This document shows, piece after piece, positions 51,239-60,171 of a stretch of 64,000 nt of DNA. The number at the start of each line of letters is the position of its first letter. Positions within the stretch are counted from its first letter, which is position 1. The position numbers were made by a program, and so were the translations under genes. The stretch spans positions 1-64,000 of the forward strand of contig JALEVQ010000106.1 of NCBI GenBank assembly GCA_022788205.1, written 5' to 3'. The stretch is from Robinsoniella sp. GTDB lineage: Bacteria > Bacillota > Clostridia > Lachnospirales > Lachnospiraceae. Under the pieces are notes generated by a model. That model worked only from the letters and a program-made list of their open reading frames with translations. It was not told where the DNA came from and ran no database searches.

Positions 51239-51267
51239 AGTATAACCTTTTCTTATGTCTCTGTCAA
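51239..51267 (-). promoter_or_regulatory. Promoter of the sulfur-carrier operon
   Basis: On the minus strand a perfect TTGACA (51267-51262), a 17-base spacer and TATACT (51244-51239). The predicted start is near 51232. This is one of the strongest promoter matches in the window and drives a leader of about 180 bases that includes the attenuator-like hairpin. Confidence 0.85.
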
Positions 51268-51421
51268 GCTTCCACACTCATATACAATATCTATATTTTC
51301 TTATATCTTATTTTTATATCTCTCTTCCTCCGCCGGTACAGTGCAGTTCCACGTCAAAAAGACAAGCAACGGAATCGCCACATTAATGAGGACTTCTCTG
51401 CCTCAAGGATCAAAATTCACT

Positions 51422-51901
51422 TTACTTATGGTATGGCTCGTTCTGTATGATCCGATAGCCCCTGTAAATCTGCTCGAGCAAGATGACTCTCATCAACTGA
51501 TGCGGAAACGTCATATCTGAAAAACTGATCTTCTCATCCGCTCTCTCAAGCACTCTCCCGTCGAGCCCCAGCGACCCTCCGATGATAAAATTGATGTGGC
51601 TTTTTCCCTGGATTCCCAGCGTCTCAATTTTTTTTGCGAACTGTTCTGAGTTCATCTTTTTTCCCTCAATCGCAAGCGCGATCGTGTAGCTTCCCTCCTT
51701 GATCCCCTTTAAAATTCTCTCGCCTTCCCTCTGCTTGATCTGCTCTTCCTCCGCCTCACTGGCACGGTCCGGCGTCTTCTCATCCTCCAGCTCCACGATC
51801 TCCAGCCTGCAATACCTCCCAAGCCTTTTTGCATATTCCCTGATCGCATCTGTGAAATACTTTTCCTTGATCTTGCCGACCGTAATCAGTGTAATCTTCA
51901 T
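51422..51901 (-). CDS. rlmH: 23S rRNA (pseudouridine-1915 N3)-methyltransferase RlmH
   Basis: 159 residues, a small SPOUT methyltransferase. It begins MKITLITVGKIKEKYFTDAI and has the knot region 'INFIIGGSLGLDGRVLERAD' and the C-terminal 'LMRVILLEQIYRGYRIIQNE' followed by PYHK, essentially invariant in RlmH. It methylates pseudouridine 1915 in helix 69 of 23S rRNA. AGGGAG lies before the ATG. It is transcribed in the same direction as the upstream nfn genes but is separated from them by a strong terminator. Confidence 0.97.
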   Translation of the reverse strand: MKITLITVGKIKEKYFTDAIREYAKRLGRYCRLEIVELEDEKTPDRASEAEEEQIKQREGERILKGIKEGSYTIALAIEGKKMNSEQFAKKIETLGIQGKSHINFIIGGSLGLDGRVLERADEKISFSDMTFPHQLMRVILLEQIYRGYRIIQNEPYHK

Positions 51902-51975
51902 TCAGCGCCACTCCCTTCTAAATTTTATTCTATCGATCCTTCTTTTTTTCACTTTTTCCATTGTCTCCACAACGC

Positions 51976-52024
51976 AAAAAAACAGAGGGACACCGCGCGT
52001 TCTCTCCGGCAGCATCCCTCTGTC
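51976..52024 (-). terminator. Terminator after nfnB
   Basis: On the minus strand ACAGAGGGA (52023-52015) pairs perfectly with TCCCTCTGT (51990-51982), with a partly paired GC-rich interior. A run of T follows (51975-51981). It ends the nfnAB transcript. Confidence 0.8.
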
Positions 52025-52075
52025 CTGAATCTATATTCTCTTATCGCTCTTGTGTACCTGTACAGTCACGAATCC

Positions 52076-53470
52076 TTATTTGTCCTTGTTTGACAAAAAT
52101 TCATGGATACCTTTTGCAGCTGCTTTTCCAGCACCCATAGCCAGAATAACCGTAGCAGCGCCTGTCACTGCGTCACCGCCTGCGTACACGCCCTCTTTTG
52201 AGGTCTTTCCTGTCTCTTCGTCTGCGATGATACATTTTCTCTTGTTGATATCCAGACCGATCGTTGTGGAAGAGATCAATGGGTTTGGAGAAGTTCCAAG
52301 TGACATGATCACAGTATCCAGCTCCAATTCGAACTCAGATCCTGGAACTTCCACTGGTCTTCTTCTTCCGGAAGCATCCGGCTCGCCCAATTCCATGCGG
52401 ATACATCTCATACCTTTTACCCAGCCGTTCTCATCGACAAGGATTTCCTTCGGGTTTGTCAGCAGATCGAAGATGATGCCTTCCTCTTTTGCGTGGTGAA
52501 CTTCCTCCACACGCGCTGGAAGCTCTGCTTCACTTCTGCGGTATACGATGTGCACTTCACCGCCCAGACGAAGCGCTGTTCTTGCAGCATCCATTGCCAC
52601 GTTTCCGCCGCCGACTACAGCAACTTTCTTTCCTCTGGCGATCGGCGTATCGTAATCCTCACGGAATGCCTTCATCAGGTTGTTACGTGTCAAGAACTCG
52701 TTTGCAGAGAACACACCGTTTGCGTTCTCTCCTGGAATACCCATAAACATTGGAAGACCTGCTCCTGATCCGATGAAGACTGCCTCGAAGCCTTCCTCGT
52801 CCATCAGTGCATCTACCGTTGTTGATTTTCCGATCACGACGTTTGTCTCAATCTTAACGCCTAAAGATTTTACGTTCTCTACTTCTTTTTCCACAACAGC
52901 ATCTTTTGGAAGACGGAACTCTGGGATACCATATACCAGCACACCGCCTGCCTTATGCAGTGCCTCAAAGATCGTCACATCATATCCAAGCTTTGCCAGA
53001 TCTCCTGCGCAGGTAAGTCCGGAAGGACCAGAACCGATGACAGCCACTTTGTGTCCATTTTTCTGTGCCGGTGCAGTTGGCTTGATTCCATTCTCTCTTG
53101 CCCAGTCAGCGACAAAACGCTCCAGTTTACCGATCGAGATCGCCTCACCTTTGATGCCACGGATACATTTTCCTTCACACTGGCTCTCCTGTGGACATAC
53201 ACGTCCGCAGATTGCCGGGAGAGCACTTGACTCGGAGATTACCTTGTATGCCTCCTCGATGTTGCCCTCTTTCACCTGTGCGATGAAGGCTGGAATGTTG
53301 ATGGACACTGGACATCCCTGCATACATTTTGCATTTTTACATCCGATGCAGCGGTTTGCCTCCTCGATTGCTTCTTCTTTGTTATATCCTAAGCAAACTT
53401 CATCAAAATTTGTAGCACGTACCTTTGGATCCTGCTCTCTTACAGGAACTTTCTTTAATACATCAGCCAT
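52076..53470 (-). CDS. nfnB: NfnB / NADPH-dependent glutamate synthase-like subunit (electron-bifurcating transhydrogenase large subunit)
   Basis: 464 residues. N-terminal iron-sulfur region with C41, C44, C49, C53 ('CIGCKNAKCMQGC') and a second set in 'AICGRVCPQESQCEGKCIRG'. FAD fold 'VAVIGSGPSGLTCAGDLAKL' and NADPH fold 'VAVVGGGNVAMDAARTALRL' follow. Alone it resembles the small subunit of glutamate synthase, but the partner encoded immediately upstream (nfnA) and the absence of a gltB-like subunit favour NfnAB. That enzyme couples NADH and reduced ferredoxin to NADPH formation. Its ATG overlaps the nfnA stop by one base. Confidence 0.9.
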   Translation of the reverse strand: MADVLKKVPVREQDPKVRATNFDEVCLGYNKEEAIEEANRCIGCKNAKCMQGCPVSINIPAFIAQVKEGNIEEAYKVISESSALPAICGRVCPQESQCEGKCIRGIKGEAISIGKLERFVADWARENGIKPTAPAQKNGHKVAVIGSGPSGLTCAGDLAKLGYDVTIFEALHKAGGVLVYGIPEFRLPKDAVVEKEVENVKSLGVKIETNVVIGKSTTVDALMDEEGFEAVFIGSGAGLPMFMGIPGENANGVFSANEFLTRNNLMKAFREDYDTPIARGKKVAVVGGGNVAMDAARTALRLGGEVHIVYRRSEAELPARVEEVHHAKEEGIIFDLLTNPKEILVDENGWVKGMRCIRMELGEPDASGRRRPVEVPGSEFELELDTVIMSLGTSPNPLISSTTIGLDINKRKCIIADEETGKTSKEGVYAGGDAVTGAATVILAMGAGKAAAKGIHEFLSNKDK

Positions 53471-54360
53471 TATTTGTCACCTCCACACTGTCCGCATCCG
53501 CCGTGATGGGTATCCCCTTCATGCAGTTTCAGGATTGCTCTTCCCTCATCTGTCTTGTACATCTGCTGTCTCTTCATCGCCTCGTCAAAGTTGATCTTAT
53601 GACCGTCAAACTCCGGTCCGTCAACACAGGCAAATTTCACTTCATCTCCGACAGTCAGACGGCAAGCGCCGCACATTCCTGTTCCGTCGACCATAATCGG
53701 GTTCATGCTGATGATCGTAGGGATTCCGAGTTTCTTTGTGGTCAGGCAGGCAAATTTCATCATGATCATAGGTCCGATTGCCACGCATTTATCATATTTC
53801 TTGCCCTGGTTCAATACCAGATCTTCCATGACTTTTGTCACCACGCCGTGTGCTCCGTAGGAACCGTCATCTGTCGTGATATAAAGATTTCCGGCAACTG
53901 CTCTCATCTCATCTTCCAGAATCAGAAGATCTTTCGTCTTTGATCCCACAATGACATCTGCATCGATACCGTGCTCTTTTAACCATTTTACCTGTGGGTA
54001 AACAGGAGCTGTTCCAACACCTCCGGCAACAAATAAAATCTTTTCATTTTTCAGTTTGTCAAGGTCTTCGTGAACAAATTCAGATGGCTGTCCCAGCGGT
54101 CCTACAAAATCGCTGAAGGCATCACCTGCCTGAAGTCTCGAAAATCTCTCACTTGACGCGCCCACGATCTGGAATACGATCGTGATGGTTCCCTCTTCTC
54201 TGTCATAATCACAGATAGTCAGCGGAATTCTCTCTCCTACTTCGTCTGCTTTTACGATGACGAACTGTCCTGGCTCACAATGTTTTGCGATTCTTGGAGC
54301 TTCGACAACCATGAGAAAAATTTTGTCCGCAAGTTTCTCAGCTTTACGTATTTTATACAT
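53470..54360 (-). CDS. nfnA: NfnA / ferredoxin-NADP reductase-like subunit
   Basis: 296 residues. An FAD-binding barrel with 'ERIPLTICDYDREEGTITIV' is followed by an NAD domain ('KILFVAGGVGTAPVYPQVKWL'). A [2Fe-2S] site in 'DGTGMCGACRLTVGDEVKFACVDGP' is split over the Cys cluster. The C-terminus has 'HHGGCGQCGGDK', a Gly/Cys-rich tail. It is related to dihydroorotate dehydrogenase electron-transfer subunits and SudB. With NfnB it forms the NADH-dependent reduced ferredoxin:NADP oxidoreductase. AGGAGG lies six bases before the ATG; a leader of about 220 bases precedes it. Confidence 0.9.
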   Translation of the reverse strand: MYKIRKAEKLADKIFLMVVEAPRIAKHCEPGQFVIVKADEVGERIPLTICDYDREEGTITIVFQIVGASSERFSRLQAGDAFSDFVGPLGQPSEFVHEDLDKLKNEKILFVAGGVGTAPVYPQVKWLKEHGIDADVIVGSKTKDLLILEDEMRAVAGNLYITTDDGSYGAHGVVTKVMEDLVLNQGKKYDKCVAIGPMIMMKFACLTTKKLGIPTIISMNPIMVDGTGMCGACRLTVGDEVKFACVDGPEFDGHKINFDEAMKRQQMYKTDEGRAILKLHEGDTHHGGCGQCGGDK

Positions 54361-54588
54361 AGATATCCTCCTATTTTTTCGCAGGTGAATTGCTCATCTA
54401 CGTTTTTTGCACTGATGACTACTCAGACACCCAGTTTTCGCGGCATGGCAGAATGTGTTCTTCCTCTTGCGGTTTTCATTCTGAGACGCGGCATCCCAGA
54501 ATTTTCCACAAAATACCGATGTACCGAAGTATACAGAATAGCTCCTGTACCGTACTATTTCAGAAAAAATACATAAATAGACATTTAT
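54361..54588 (-). promoter_or_regulatory. Long, possibly structured leader of nfnAB
   Basis: The promoter-to-ATG distance is about 220 bases and no reading frame is supported in it. It contains a nine-base-pair hairpin (arms 54494-54502 and 54478-54486, loop of seven) and two copies of a 16-base repeat CGCGGCATnnCAGAAT (54439-54454 and 54487-54502), exactly 48 bases apart. I recognise no known riboswitch. A regulatory role is inference from length and structure. Confidence 0.45.
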
Positions 54589-54617
54589 ACTATAAAACAA
54601 ATGGAAAAAAATTTCAA
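54589..54617 (-). promoter_or_regulatory. Promoter of nfnAB
   Basis: On the minus strand TTGAAA (54617-54612), a 17-base spacer and TATAGT (54594-54589). The -35 lies only about 17 bases after the end of ftsK, and no strong terminator separates them. Confidence 0.7.
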
Positions 54618-54629
54618 TAGTCTAGTGTA

Positions 54630-57548
54630 TTAAATATATTCATCCACAAATTGCTCAAACTCTTCTAAGGACATCAGTACCTTTCTCGGCTTGGTTCCTT
54701 CCTCCTCCCCGACGACCCCTGCCTCATAGAGCTGTTCCATGATGCGCGCCGCGCGGTTAAATCCAACCTTGAGACCTCTCTGAAGCATTCCGATCGAAGC
54801 CTTTTCTTTCTCAATCACAATCTTTCCTGCCTGCTCAAAGCAAGGATCCCACTCTGAGGAAGCTCCCTGTCCAACGCCTGCACTCTGTGCCTGCTTCATC
54901 TTATCCTCGATTGCTTTTGTATCACAGGGCAGTTTCTGAGCGGAGAGAAACTCTACAACGTCAGAGACCTCTTTGTCCGAGACAAAAGCTCCCTGCACTC
55001 TCGCCGGTTTTGGAAGTCCCTGTGGGAAGAAGAGCATATCGCCCTTTCCAAGCAGTTTCTCCGCCCCGTTCATATCGATGATCGTTCGGGAATCGACGCC
55101 TGAGGACACAGAGAATGCGATTCTCGAAGGCATATTTGCTTTGATCACACCAGTAATCACGTTGACGGACGGTCGCTGTGTGGCAATAATCAAATGAATT
55201 CCCGCCGCGCGCGCCAGCTGTGCCAGACGGCAGATTGAATCCTCCACATCGTTTTGCGCCACCATCATCAGGTCCGCAAGCTCGTCGACAATGATGACAA
55301 TCTGCGGCATTTTCTGCGGCTTGTTCTCCTCATTAATATTTTCAATTGCAGCCACTTTCTGGTTATATCCTTTCAGGTCACGCACACCCATGACCGCAAA
55401 TCTATTATAGCGCTCCGTCATCTCTGCCACTGCCCAGTTCAAGGCACCTGCCGCTTTTTTCGGGTCAGTGACAACCGGGACCATCAGATGTGGAATTCCA
55501 TTGTACACACTGAGTTCCACGACTTTCGGGTCAATCATGATCAGTTTGACATCCTCAGGCTTTGCCTTGTACAGCAGGCTGATGATGATCGTGTTGATGC
55601 AGACCGATTTTCCAGAGCCTGTCGCACCGGCAATCAAAAGGTGCGGCATCTTGGCGATATCCGCGACTACCACCTTGCCCCCGATATCTTTTCCAGCTGC
55701 AAATGCAAGATTCGAAGGATGATTCTGAAACTCAGGACTTTCCAACAGTTCCCGCAAAAATACCGTACTGTTTTCTTTGTTCGGAACCTCGATTCCGACT
55801 GCTGCCTTGCCCGGGATCGGCGCCTCAATTCGGATGTCTTCCGCTGCGAGATTCAGTTTGATATCATCAGCCAGATTCACAATCCGGCTGACCTTCACTC
55901 CCTGCTCAGGCTGCAGTTCGTATCGCGTCACAGAAGGGCCGCAACTTGCGTCAATGACATTGACATTGACACCAAAGCTGTGCAGGGTCTGCTGCAGTTT
56001 CATTCCCGTCTCTTTTAATTCCTGAAGATTTTGTGATTTTCTGTTTGACTGCGGCTGGCTTAAAAGTTCCAGAGGAGGAAATTCATATTCTCTTCTTGGC
56101 TCTCGCTCTTCTTCTTCGATTTCTTCCCGAACCTGCGCGATCTCCTCTTCCGCCTCTGTCTCAGAGACACGCCTGTGTTCCCCGTGCTCTTCCAAAACAT
56201 TCTCCTCGTCAAAGGCTGCCGCCTCCTCAAAGGTATCCTGATCCGCCTCCTCATACATTTGCTCTCTCTCCTGCACACGGCACTGTGGTGTAAAAATCTC
56301 CTCCACACTTGGCATCTGCGGCATCTCCTGACCTTCATCCATCAAATCAACTTCTTCCACCTCTACAGCGATCGGCTCTTCCTGCTCTGTCTCATTCTTC
56401 TCCCAGAAATTCTTCTGATGGCACTCTTCCTCAACCTGTGTCTGTTCCTCTCTCTGTTCTTCCTCATATTCTTCTGCCCATTCACTTTGAGCTGCCTGTT
56501 CTTTCTTTTTTCTTTGCTCGGATTCCTGCTGCCATGCCTCTCTCTCCAACCAGTCTTCCTGAGGCTCTTCCATTCTCGGAGTATTTTCCCGGTCATCAAT
56601 CACAATATTGGCGACACCGTGGTATGACTGCTCTTCTTCCTCCAAAAGCCACTCTTCCTCTTCTTCTTCTCTCTGTGCCTCCCTCTCCAGTCTCTGTTCT
56701 CTTATACGCTCTTTCCAGATTTCTCCCTGGCGTGCGGCATTTTCTCTCGCAACATGGTACAGCTTGGCACTTCCCTTTTCCACGCCCGAGAACAGGGATT
56801 TCTCTGTCAAAAGCACAACCGCTATCAAGAACAAAGCAATCAGGATCACATACGTCCCTGCAACTCCGAGTGCCGGACAGCACACAAACAGTAAAAATCC
56901 TCCCACAGCACCGCCGCCGTTTTTATTTTCTGCACTGCCATAGTAATAATCGGACAAAGTAGTCTCTTTTAAATACCCGTTCATCATCAGCTCCAGTGCG
57001 CCACAGATGACCAGCATCATGAGAACGACTGCAAATAGTTTCAGCCAGACAATTTTATTTTTTCTGTTTGAGATCAAAAAAGCCATCAAAAAGAAAACAA
57101 ACAACGGCATCACATATGCAAAAGCGCCAAAGCTTCCAAACAAAGCCACGCTAATCTTTTCGCCCAAGAAGCCGCCAAGTCCTGCATTGCCCAACAGAGC
57201 AAAAAGGCAGACAGCGAGCGCCGCCACCAACAAAATCTCATCTCGCATCTGTGTATTTTTCGGTGTCTTGTATGCCTGCGTCTGCTCTGCAGCAGCGCTC
57301 TGCGCCTTTGACTTTGACTGTATTTTCGAACGACTCTCTGTTTTTTGACGGCTCTGCGTCTTTGTCTTCTTCTGACCTGCCGTGCTGTTTTTCGGCTTTT
57401 GCGTCTTCTGTGTTTTTGTCTTGTTAGCGGATGCTGTCTTATTTGTAGCTTTGCCGGAGTTTGTCTTTTTCGCCGTCGTTTTCTTTGCCGGATTTCCCAT
57501 CGTCTGTGAAACCTTTCCCGTATCCTTTTTTTGCGCGGTTGCTGCCAT
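54630..57548 (-). CDS. FtsK/SpoIIIE DNA translocase
   Basis: 972 residues from the ATG at 57548 (AAGGAGTG upstream). Residues 1-95 are a Lys/Thr/Gln/Ala/Ser-rich basic tail. Four transmembrane helices follow (about 105-240), then a Glu/Gln/Arg-rich linker (about 270-500). The motor domain has '[19 protein letters not shown]' (Walker A) and '[15 protein letters not shown]' (Walker B). The C-terminal gamma winged helix ('[20 protein letters not shown]') reads chromosome polarity sequences. It pumps DNA at the septum during division or into the forespore. Whether it is the vegetative or sporulation paralogue cannot be told. It starts 15 bases after uppP. Confidence 0.95.
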   Translation of the reverse strand: MAATAQKKDTGKVSQTMGNPAKKTTAKKTNSGKATNKTASANKTKTQKTQKPKNSTAGQKKTKTQSRQKTESRSKIQSKSKAQSAAAEQTQAYKTPKNTQMRDEILLVAALAVCLFALLGNAGLGGFLGEKISVALFGSFGAFAYVMPLFVFFLMAFLISNRKNKIVWLKLFAVVLMMLVICGALELMMNGYLKETTLSDYYYGSAENKNGGGAVGGFLLFVCCPALGVAGTYVILIALFLIAVVLLTEKSLFSGVEKGSAKLYHVARENAARQGEIWKERIREQRLEREAQREEEEEEWLLEEEEQSYHGVANIVIDDRENTPRMEEPQEDWLEREAWQQESEQRKKKEQAAQSEWAEEYEEEQREEQTQVEEECHQKNFWEKNETEQEEPIAVEVEEVDLMDEGQEMPQMPSVEEIFTPQCRVQEREQMYEEADQDTFEEAAAFDEENVLEEHGEHRRVSETEAEEEIAQVREEIEEEEREPRREYEFPPLELLSQPQSNRKSQNLQELKETGMKLQQTLHSFGVNVNVIDASCGPSVTRYELQPEQGVKVSRIVNLADDIKLNLAAEDIRIEAPIPGKAAVGIEVPNKENSTVFLRELLESPEFQNHPSNLAFAAGKDIGGKVVVADIAKMPHLLIAGATGSGKSVCINTIIISLLYKAKPEDVKLIMIDPKVVELSVYNGIPHLMVPVVTDPKKAAGALNWAVAEMTERYNRFAVMGVRDLKGYNQKVAAIENINEENKPQKMPQIVIIVDELADLMMVAQNDVEDSICRLAQLARAAGIHLIIATQRPSVNVITGVIKANMPSRIAFSVSSGVDSRTIIDMNGAEKLLGKGDMLFFPQGLPKPARVQGAFVSDKEVSDVVEFLSAQKLPCDTKAIEDKMKQAQSAGVGQGASSEWDPCFEQAGKIVIEKEKASIGMLQRGLKVGFNRAARIMEQLYEAGVVGEEEGTKPRKVLMSLEEFEQFVDEYI

Positions 57549-57562
57549 AATCTTATCACTCC

Positions 57563-58441
57563 TTATTTCATAGCAAAATGCGCTGCGATAGAAAGTGCAC
57601 CCATCGCAAAACAATAATAAGAAAAAACACGCAGTTTTTTCTTTTTCAAAAAATTCAGTACACGCCGTATCATCAGGAATCCTGTCACACATGCCATGGC
57701 TGTGCCGATCAGATAAATGCCGATCATTTGATTCACCATAGCCGTATCTTCAATGTGTCCGATTTCCCAGATCAGAGCTCCTATAACGACCGGTATTGAA
57801 GAGAGAAATGCATATTTTATCGCAAATTTTCTCTGAAAACCGCTTAAGAGACATGCCGCAAGTACCATGCCCAAGCTGGACAGACCCGGGATGACAGAAA
57901 TCCCCTGCACAATCCCGATTGCGATCCCATTTCCATACCGGACATCTCTCGGTATCTTGTGTCCGTTCTCTCCCAGCTCAGCCACCAAAAGCAAAATTCC
58001 TGTGACAAAAAAACAGATTGCGGTGATAATCAGCGTTGTCTTAGAAAATAGTGCCAGATCTCTCGTCGCGGCTGCAACGCATGCCGCAGAAATCGTGGTA
58101 AGAAATAGCAAAATTGCAAATTTTCGATAATTATTATGTACAATCTTTTTGAAACGCTTGGCTTCATCGTGTTTTTGATTGAAAAAAAAGATCTTGATGT
58201 TTCCTACGATATCTCGGATCATACCGACTGTCTCCACAAGAATTTTTTGGATATCACTGTAAAACGCCACAAACGTCACAACCATCGTCCCTATGTGAAG
58301 TAAAATAAAAAACAGCAGACCTTCTTCTGTGTCAAGGTGAAACACATTCTGAAAGATCACAAGATGACCGGAACTAGAAACCGGCAAAAATTCTGTGACC
58401 CCCTGTATGATTCCCATCCATATTGATTCCAACAGTGACAT
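57563..58441 (-). CDS. uppP: UppP/BacA-type undecaprenyl-diphosphate phosphatase homologue with altered motif 2
   Basis: 292 residues with about eight hydrophobic helices. Motif 1 is intact: '[20 protein letters not shown]' (10-29) with E17 and H26. Motif 2, normally PGxSRSG with a catalytic arginine, reads P185-G-L-S-S189-L-G191, so the arginine position is serine. The enzyme normally recycles the C55 lipid carrier on the outer membrane face. The family assignment is firm, but activity or substrate may differ. GGAGG lies four bases before the ATG; a structured leader and a promoter precede it. Confidence 0.85.
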   Translation of the reverse strand: MSLLESIWMGIIQGVTEFLPVSSSGHLVIFQNVFHLDTEEGLLFFILLHIGTMVVTFVAFYSDIQKILVETVGMIRDIVGNIKIFFFNQKHDEAKRFKKIVHNNYRKFAILLFLTTISAACVAAATRDLALFSKTTLIITAICFFVTGILLLVAELGENGHKIPRDVRYGNGIAIGIVQGISVIPGLSSLGMVLAACLLSGFQRKFAIKYAFLSSIPVVIGALIWEIGHIEDTAMVNQMIGIYLIGTAMACVTGFLMIRRVLNFLKKKKLRVFSYYCFAMGALSIAAHFAMK

Positions 58442-58496
58442 ATCATCCCTCCACTCTCTACGTTTTGTAACGGCTTTGTGCCTGCATACTTCAAAG

Positions 58497-58560
58497 ATTT
58501 GGACTGACAGGAAACTTTGCTTCGCCGCCAGCCCATTTTATTCCGCATAACTGTCCAAAT
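58497..58560 (-). promoter_or_regulatory. Structured RNA element in the uppP leader
   Basis: In the transcript ATTTGGAC (58560-58553) pairs perfectly with GTCCAAAT (58504-58497), closing a 64-base domain. Inside it GGAA and TTCC pair, and around the apex GCT and AGC pair, so a nested stem with internal loops can form. It begins about 15 bases after the predicted start point and ends about 55 bases before the uppP ATG. I recognise no named riboswitch; it may be a regulatory or stabilising element. Confidence 0.4.
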
Positions 58561-58581
58561 GTTTCTGCCACATAGTTATTA

Positions 58582-58610
58582 ATTATAGCATAAATCAGCG
58601 GGATGTACAA
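58582..58610 (-). promoter_or_regulatory. Promoter of uppP (inside the 3' end of tepA)
   Basis: On the minus strand TTGTAC (58610-58605), a 17-base spacer and a perfect TATAAT (58587-58582). The -35 box lies within the last codons of the tepA gene. The predicted start is near 58575. Confidence 0.75.
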
Positions 58611-59257
58611 ATCATTTCCTTTACTTTTGAGAGCGCATCCTGGATTCCGCCCACTGCATCGATCAGTCCTTCTTCCACTGCCTGTCTTCCCACCAGAATC
58701 GTGCCAAGATCCTTTGTCAGCATTCCCGTATCCATCATTAACTCTTCTAAGCGCTCTCTTTTTGCCTTACAGTGAGAAGTAATAAAATAAAGGATACGAT
58801 CCTGCATCTGTTTAAAATAATCGTATGTCTGCCTTGCACCGATAATCGTGCCGTTCATCCTCACAGGATGGATCACCATTGTCCCGGTCTCCACAATGTA
58901 CGAATAATCGGTAGATACCGCAATCGGAATGCCTATCGAATGGCTTCCTCCCAACACAAGAGAGACCGTGGGTTTGCTCAGAGAAGCAATCATTTCTGCG
59001 ATTGCGAGTCCTGCCTCCACATCGCCTCCCACGGTATTTAACAGGATCAGAACACCCTGAATCTCATCGTTGTCCTCGATTGCGGCAAGCTGTGGAAGTA
59101 CATGTTCATATTTCGTCGTCTTGCTGTTTGCCGGGAGACATTCATGACCCTCAACCTCTCCGATCACACTCAAGAGATGAATCTTGTGTTTCAACGTCAG
59201 CTGCCCAAATTCCCGGATCGCCTCCTGATCTTTTTCCTGTTTTTCTTCTCTCTGCAT
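58595..59257 (-). CDS. tepA: ClpP-like serine protease TepA
   Basis: 220 residues of the ClpP/crotonase fold, TepA branch. The nucleophile is in 'LVLGGSHSIGIPIAVSTDYS', the histidine in 'MVIHPVRMNGTIIG', and 'NTVGGDVEAGLAIAEMIASL' precedes them. TepA of Bacillus (YmfB) is linked to protein translocation and to spore proteins; it has no Clp ATPase partner requirement shown. The neighbourhood with ftsK/spoIIIE matches Bacillus. AGGAG lies nine bases before the ATG. Confidence 0.9.
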   Translation of the reverse strand: MQREEKQEKDQEAIREFGQLTLKHKIHLLSVIGEVEGHECLPANSKTTKYEHVLPQLAAIEDNDEIQGVLILLNTVGGDVEAGLAIAEMIASLSKPTVSLVLGGSHSIGIPIAVSTDYSYIVETGTMVIHPVRMNGTIIGARQTYDYFKQMQDRILYFITSHCKAKRERLEELMMDTGMLTKDLGTILVGRQAVEEGLIDAVGGIQDALSKVKEMICTSR

Positions 59258-59320
59258 ACCAAAAATTCTCCTTTTCTTTTTTTCTCAGTATGCCCTGTTT
59301 TTGCTCTCTTATCCATCTGC

Positions 59321-59367
59321 AAAAGAAAAGGGAATGCCGCTTCTTATCTGCGCCATCCCCTCTTCTT
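59321..59367 (-). terminator. Terminator after the CFI-box gene
   Basis: On the minus strand an 18-base arm (59367-59350) pairs with 59340-59323 with one mismatch and two G-U pairs around a nine-base loop. A T-rich stretch follows. It closes the transcript from the CFI-box gene before tepA. Confidence 0.7.
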
Positions 59368-59394
59368 TCGCATGACTGATTTATACTTTTGTAG

Positions 59395-60171
59395 TTACAC
59401 GGATTTTCTCGGAAAATATTGTTTTTCGAGATCTCGCACCATTTTCACGTACAGTTTCTTGCACTCCTGCAGTTTTGCCTCTTCGATCATGCGGATGCAA
59501 GGCTGCAGATACTGATCCCACACTCTGCGGTAGATCTTGTCTCTATCCTCTCGCTGATTGATATGCTTTACGATCGTGGGTGCAACATCATAGTACTCTT
59601 TGATCACCTCTTCGCCATCCGGCTGGCTGCTCAGATATCCATCTCGGTAGTTTCTAAGCAGTGTCAGCTCATAACAATCATCCGGTTTTCCAAATGTCTC
59701 ACAGACCGCTGTTGTGATATAACAGAATTTTCTCTGGAATCCTCCCTGAATCTCCTCATACGTCGTCGACTGTACTTTCGTCTTTGGAAATGCCGTCTTC
59801 CATGCTTTCAAGACTGCCTCCGCCAAAATTTCAGAGGAATCTCCCTTGTAATGGCGTATTCCAGGCAAGACATAGACCACCATGCACATGTTGAAATCCG
59901 TCATCATCTGCTCTCGTTTTCCTTTTTTCGGCTGCGCTTCAATCGCCTCTTTTGCCTTGTCTGCCAGAGCAGCCGCCATATTTGCGATAAACTGCTCTTT
60001 ATCAATCACCTGATGATATCCTGCCTCAATCGCCGCAAAAGTCTGCTCATGTCTCTTACAATACTGTTCAAAAGCATCCTCATACAAATTTCGTTTAAAG
60101 CTTGCCATCGGGTCGTCTTCATTCAAAAGCAATCTGGGCATTCCTTCAATCCCTGTCAGATAATTGTTCAT
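59395..60171 (-). CDS. CFI-box-CTERM domain protein, unknown function
   Basis: 258 residues, soluble. The middle carries C150-Y-I-T-T-A-x-C157 and 'GKPDDCYELTLLRNYRDGYL' with C166, the pattern known as the CFI-box domain, often found at the C-terminus of secreted or membrane proteins. Here the domain is internal (about 148-205) and no signal peptide or membrane helix is seen. The N-terminal half is helical and includes a short basic patch (KKGKREQ). GGAAGG precedes the ATG. Function unknown. Confidence 0.75.
   Translation of the reverse strand: MNNYLTGIEGMPRLLLNEDDPMASFKRNLYEDAFEQYCKRHEQTFAAIEAGYHQVIDKEQFIANMAAALADKAKEAIEAQPKKGKREQMMTDFNMCMVVYVLPGIRHYKGDSSEILAEAVLKAWKTAFPKTKVQSTTYEEIQGGFQRKFCYITTAVCETFGKPDDCYELTLLRNYRDGYLSSQPDGEEVIKEYYDVAPTIVKHINQREDRDKIYRRVWDQYLQPCIRMIEEAKLQECKKLYVKMVRDLEKQYFPRKSV

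Noticed and set aside
51301..51381. A 26-residue hydrophobic reading frame from a GTG (VAIPLLVFLTW...) on the minus strand
   Set aside because: No ribosome binding site and too short; at most a remnant of a membrane protein gene.
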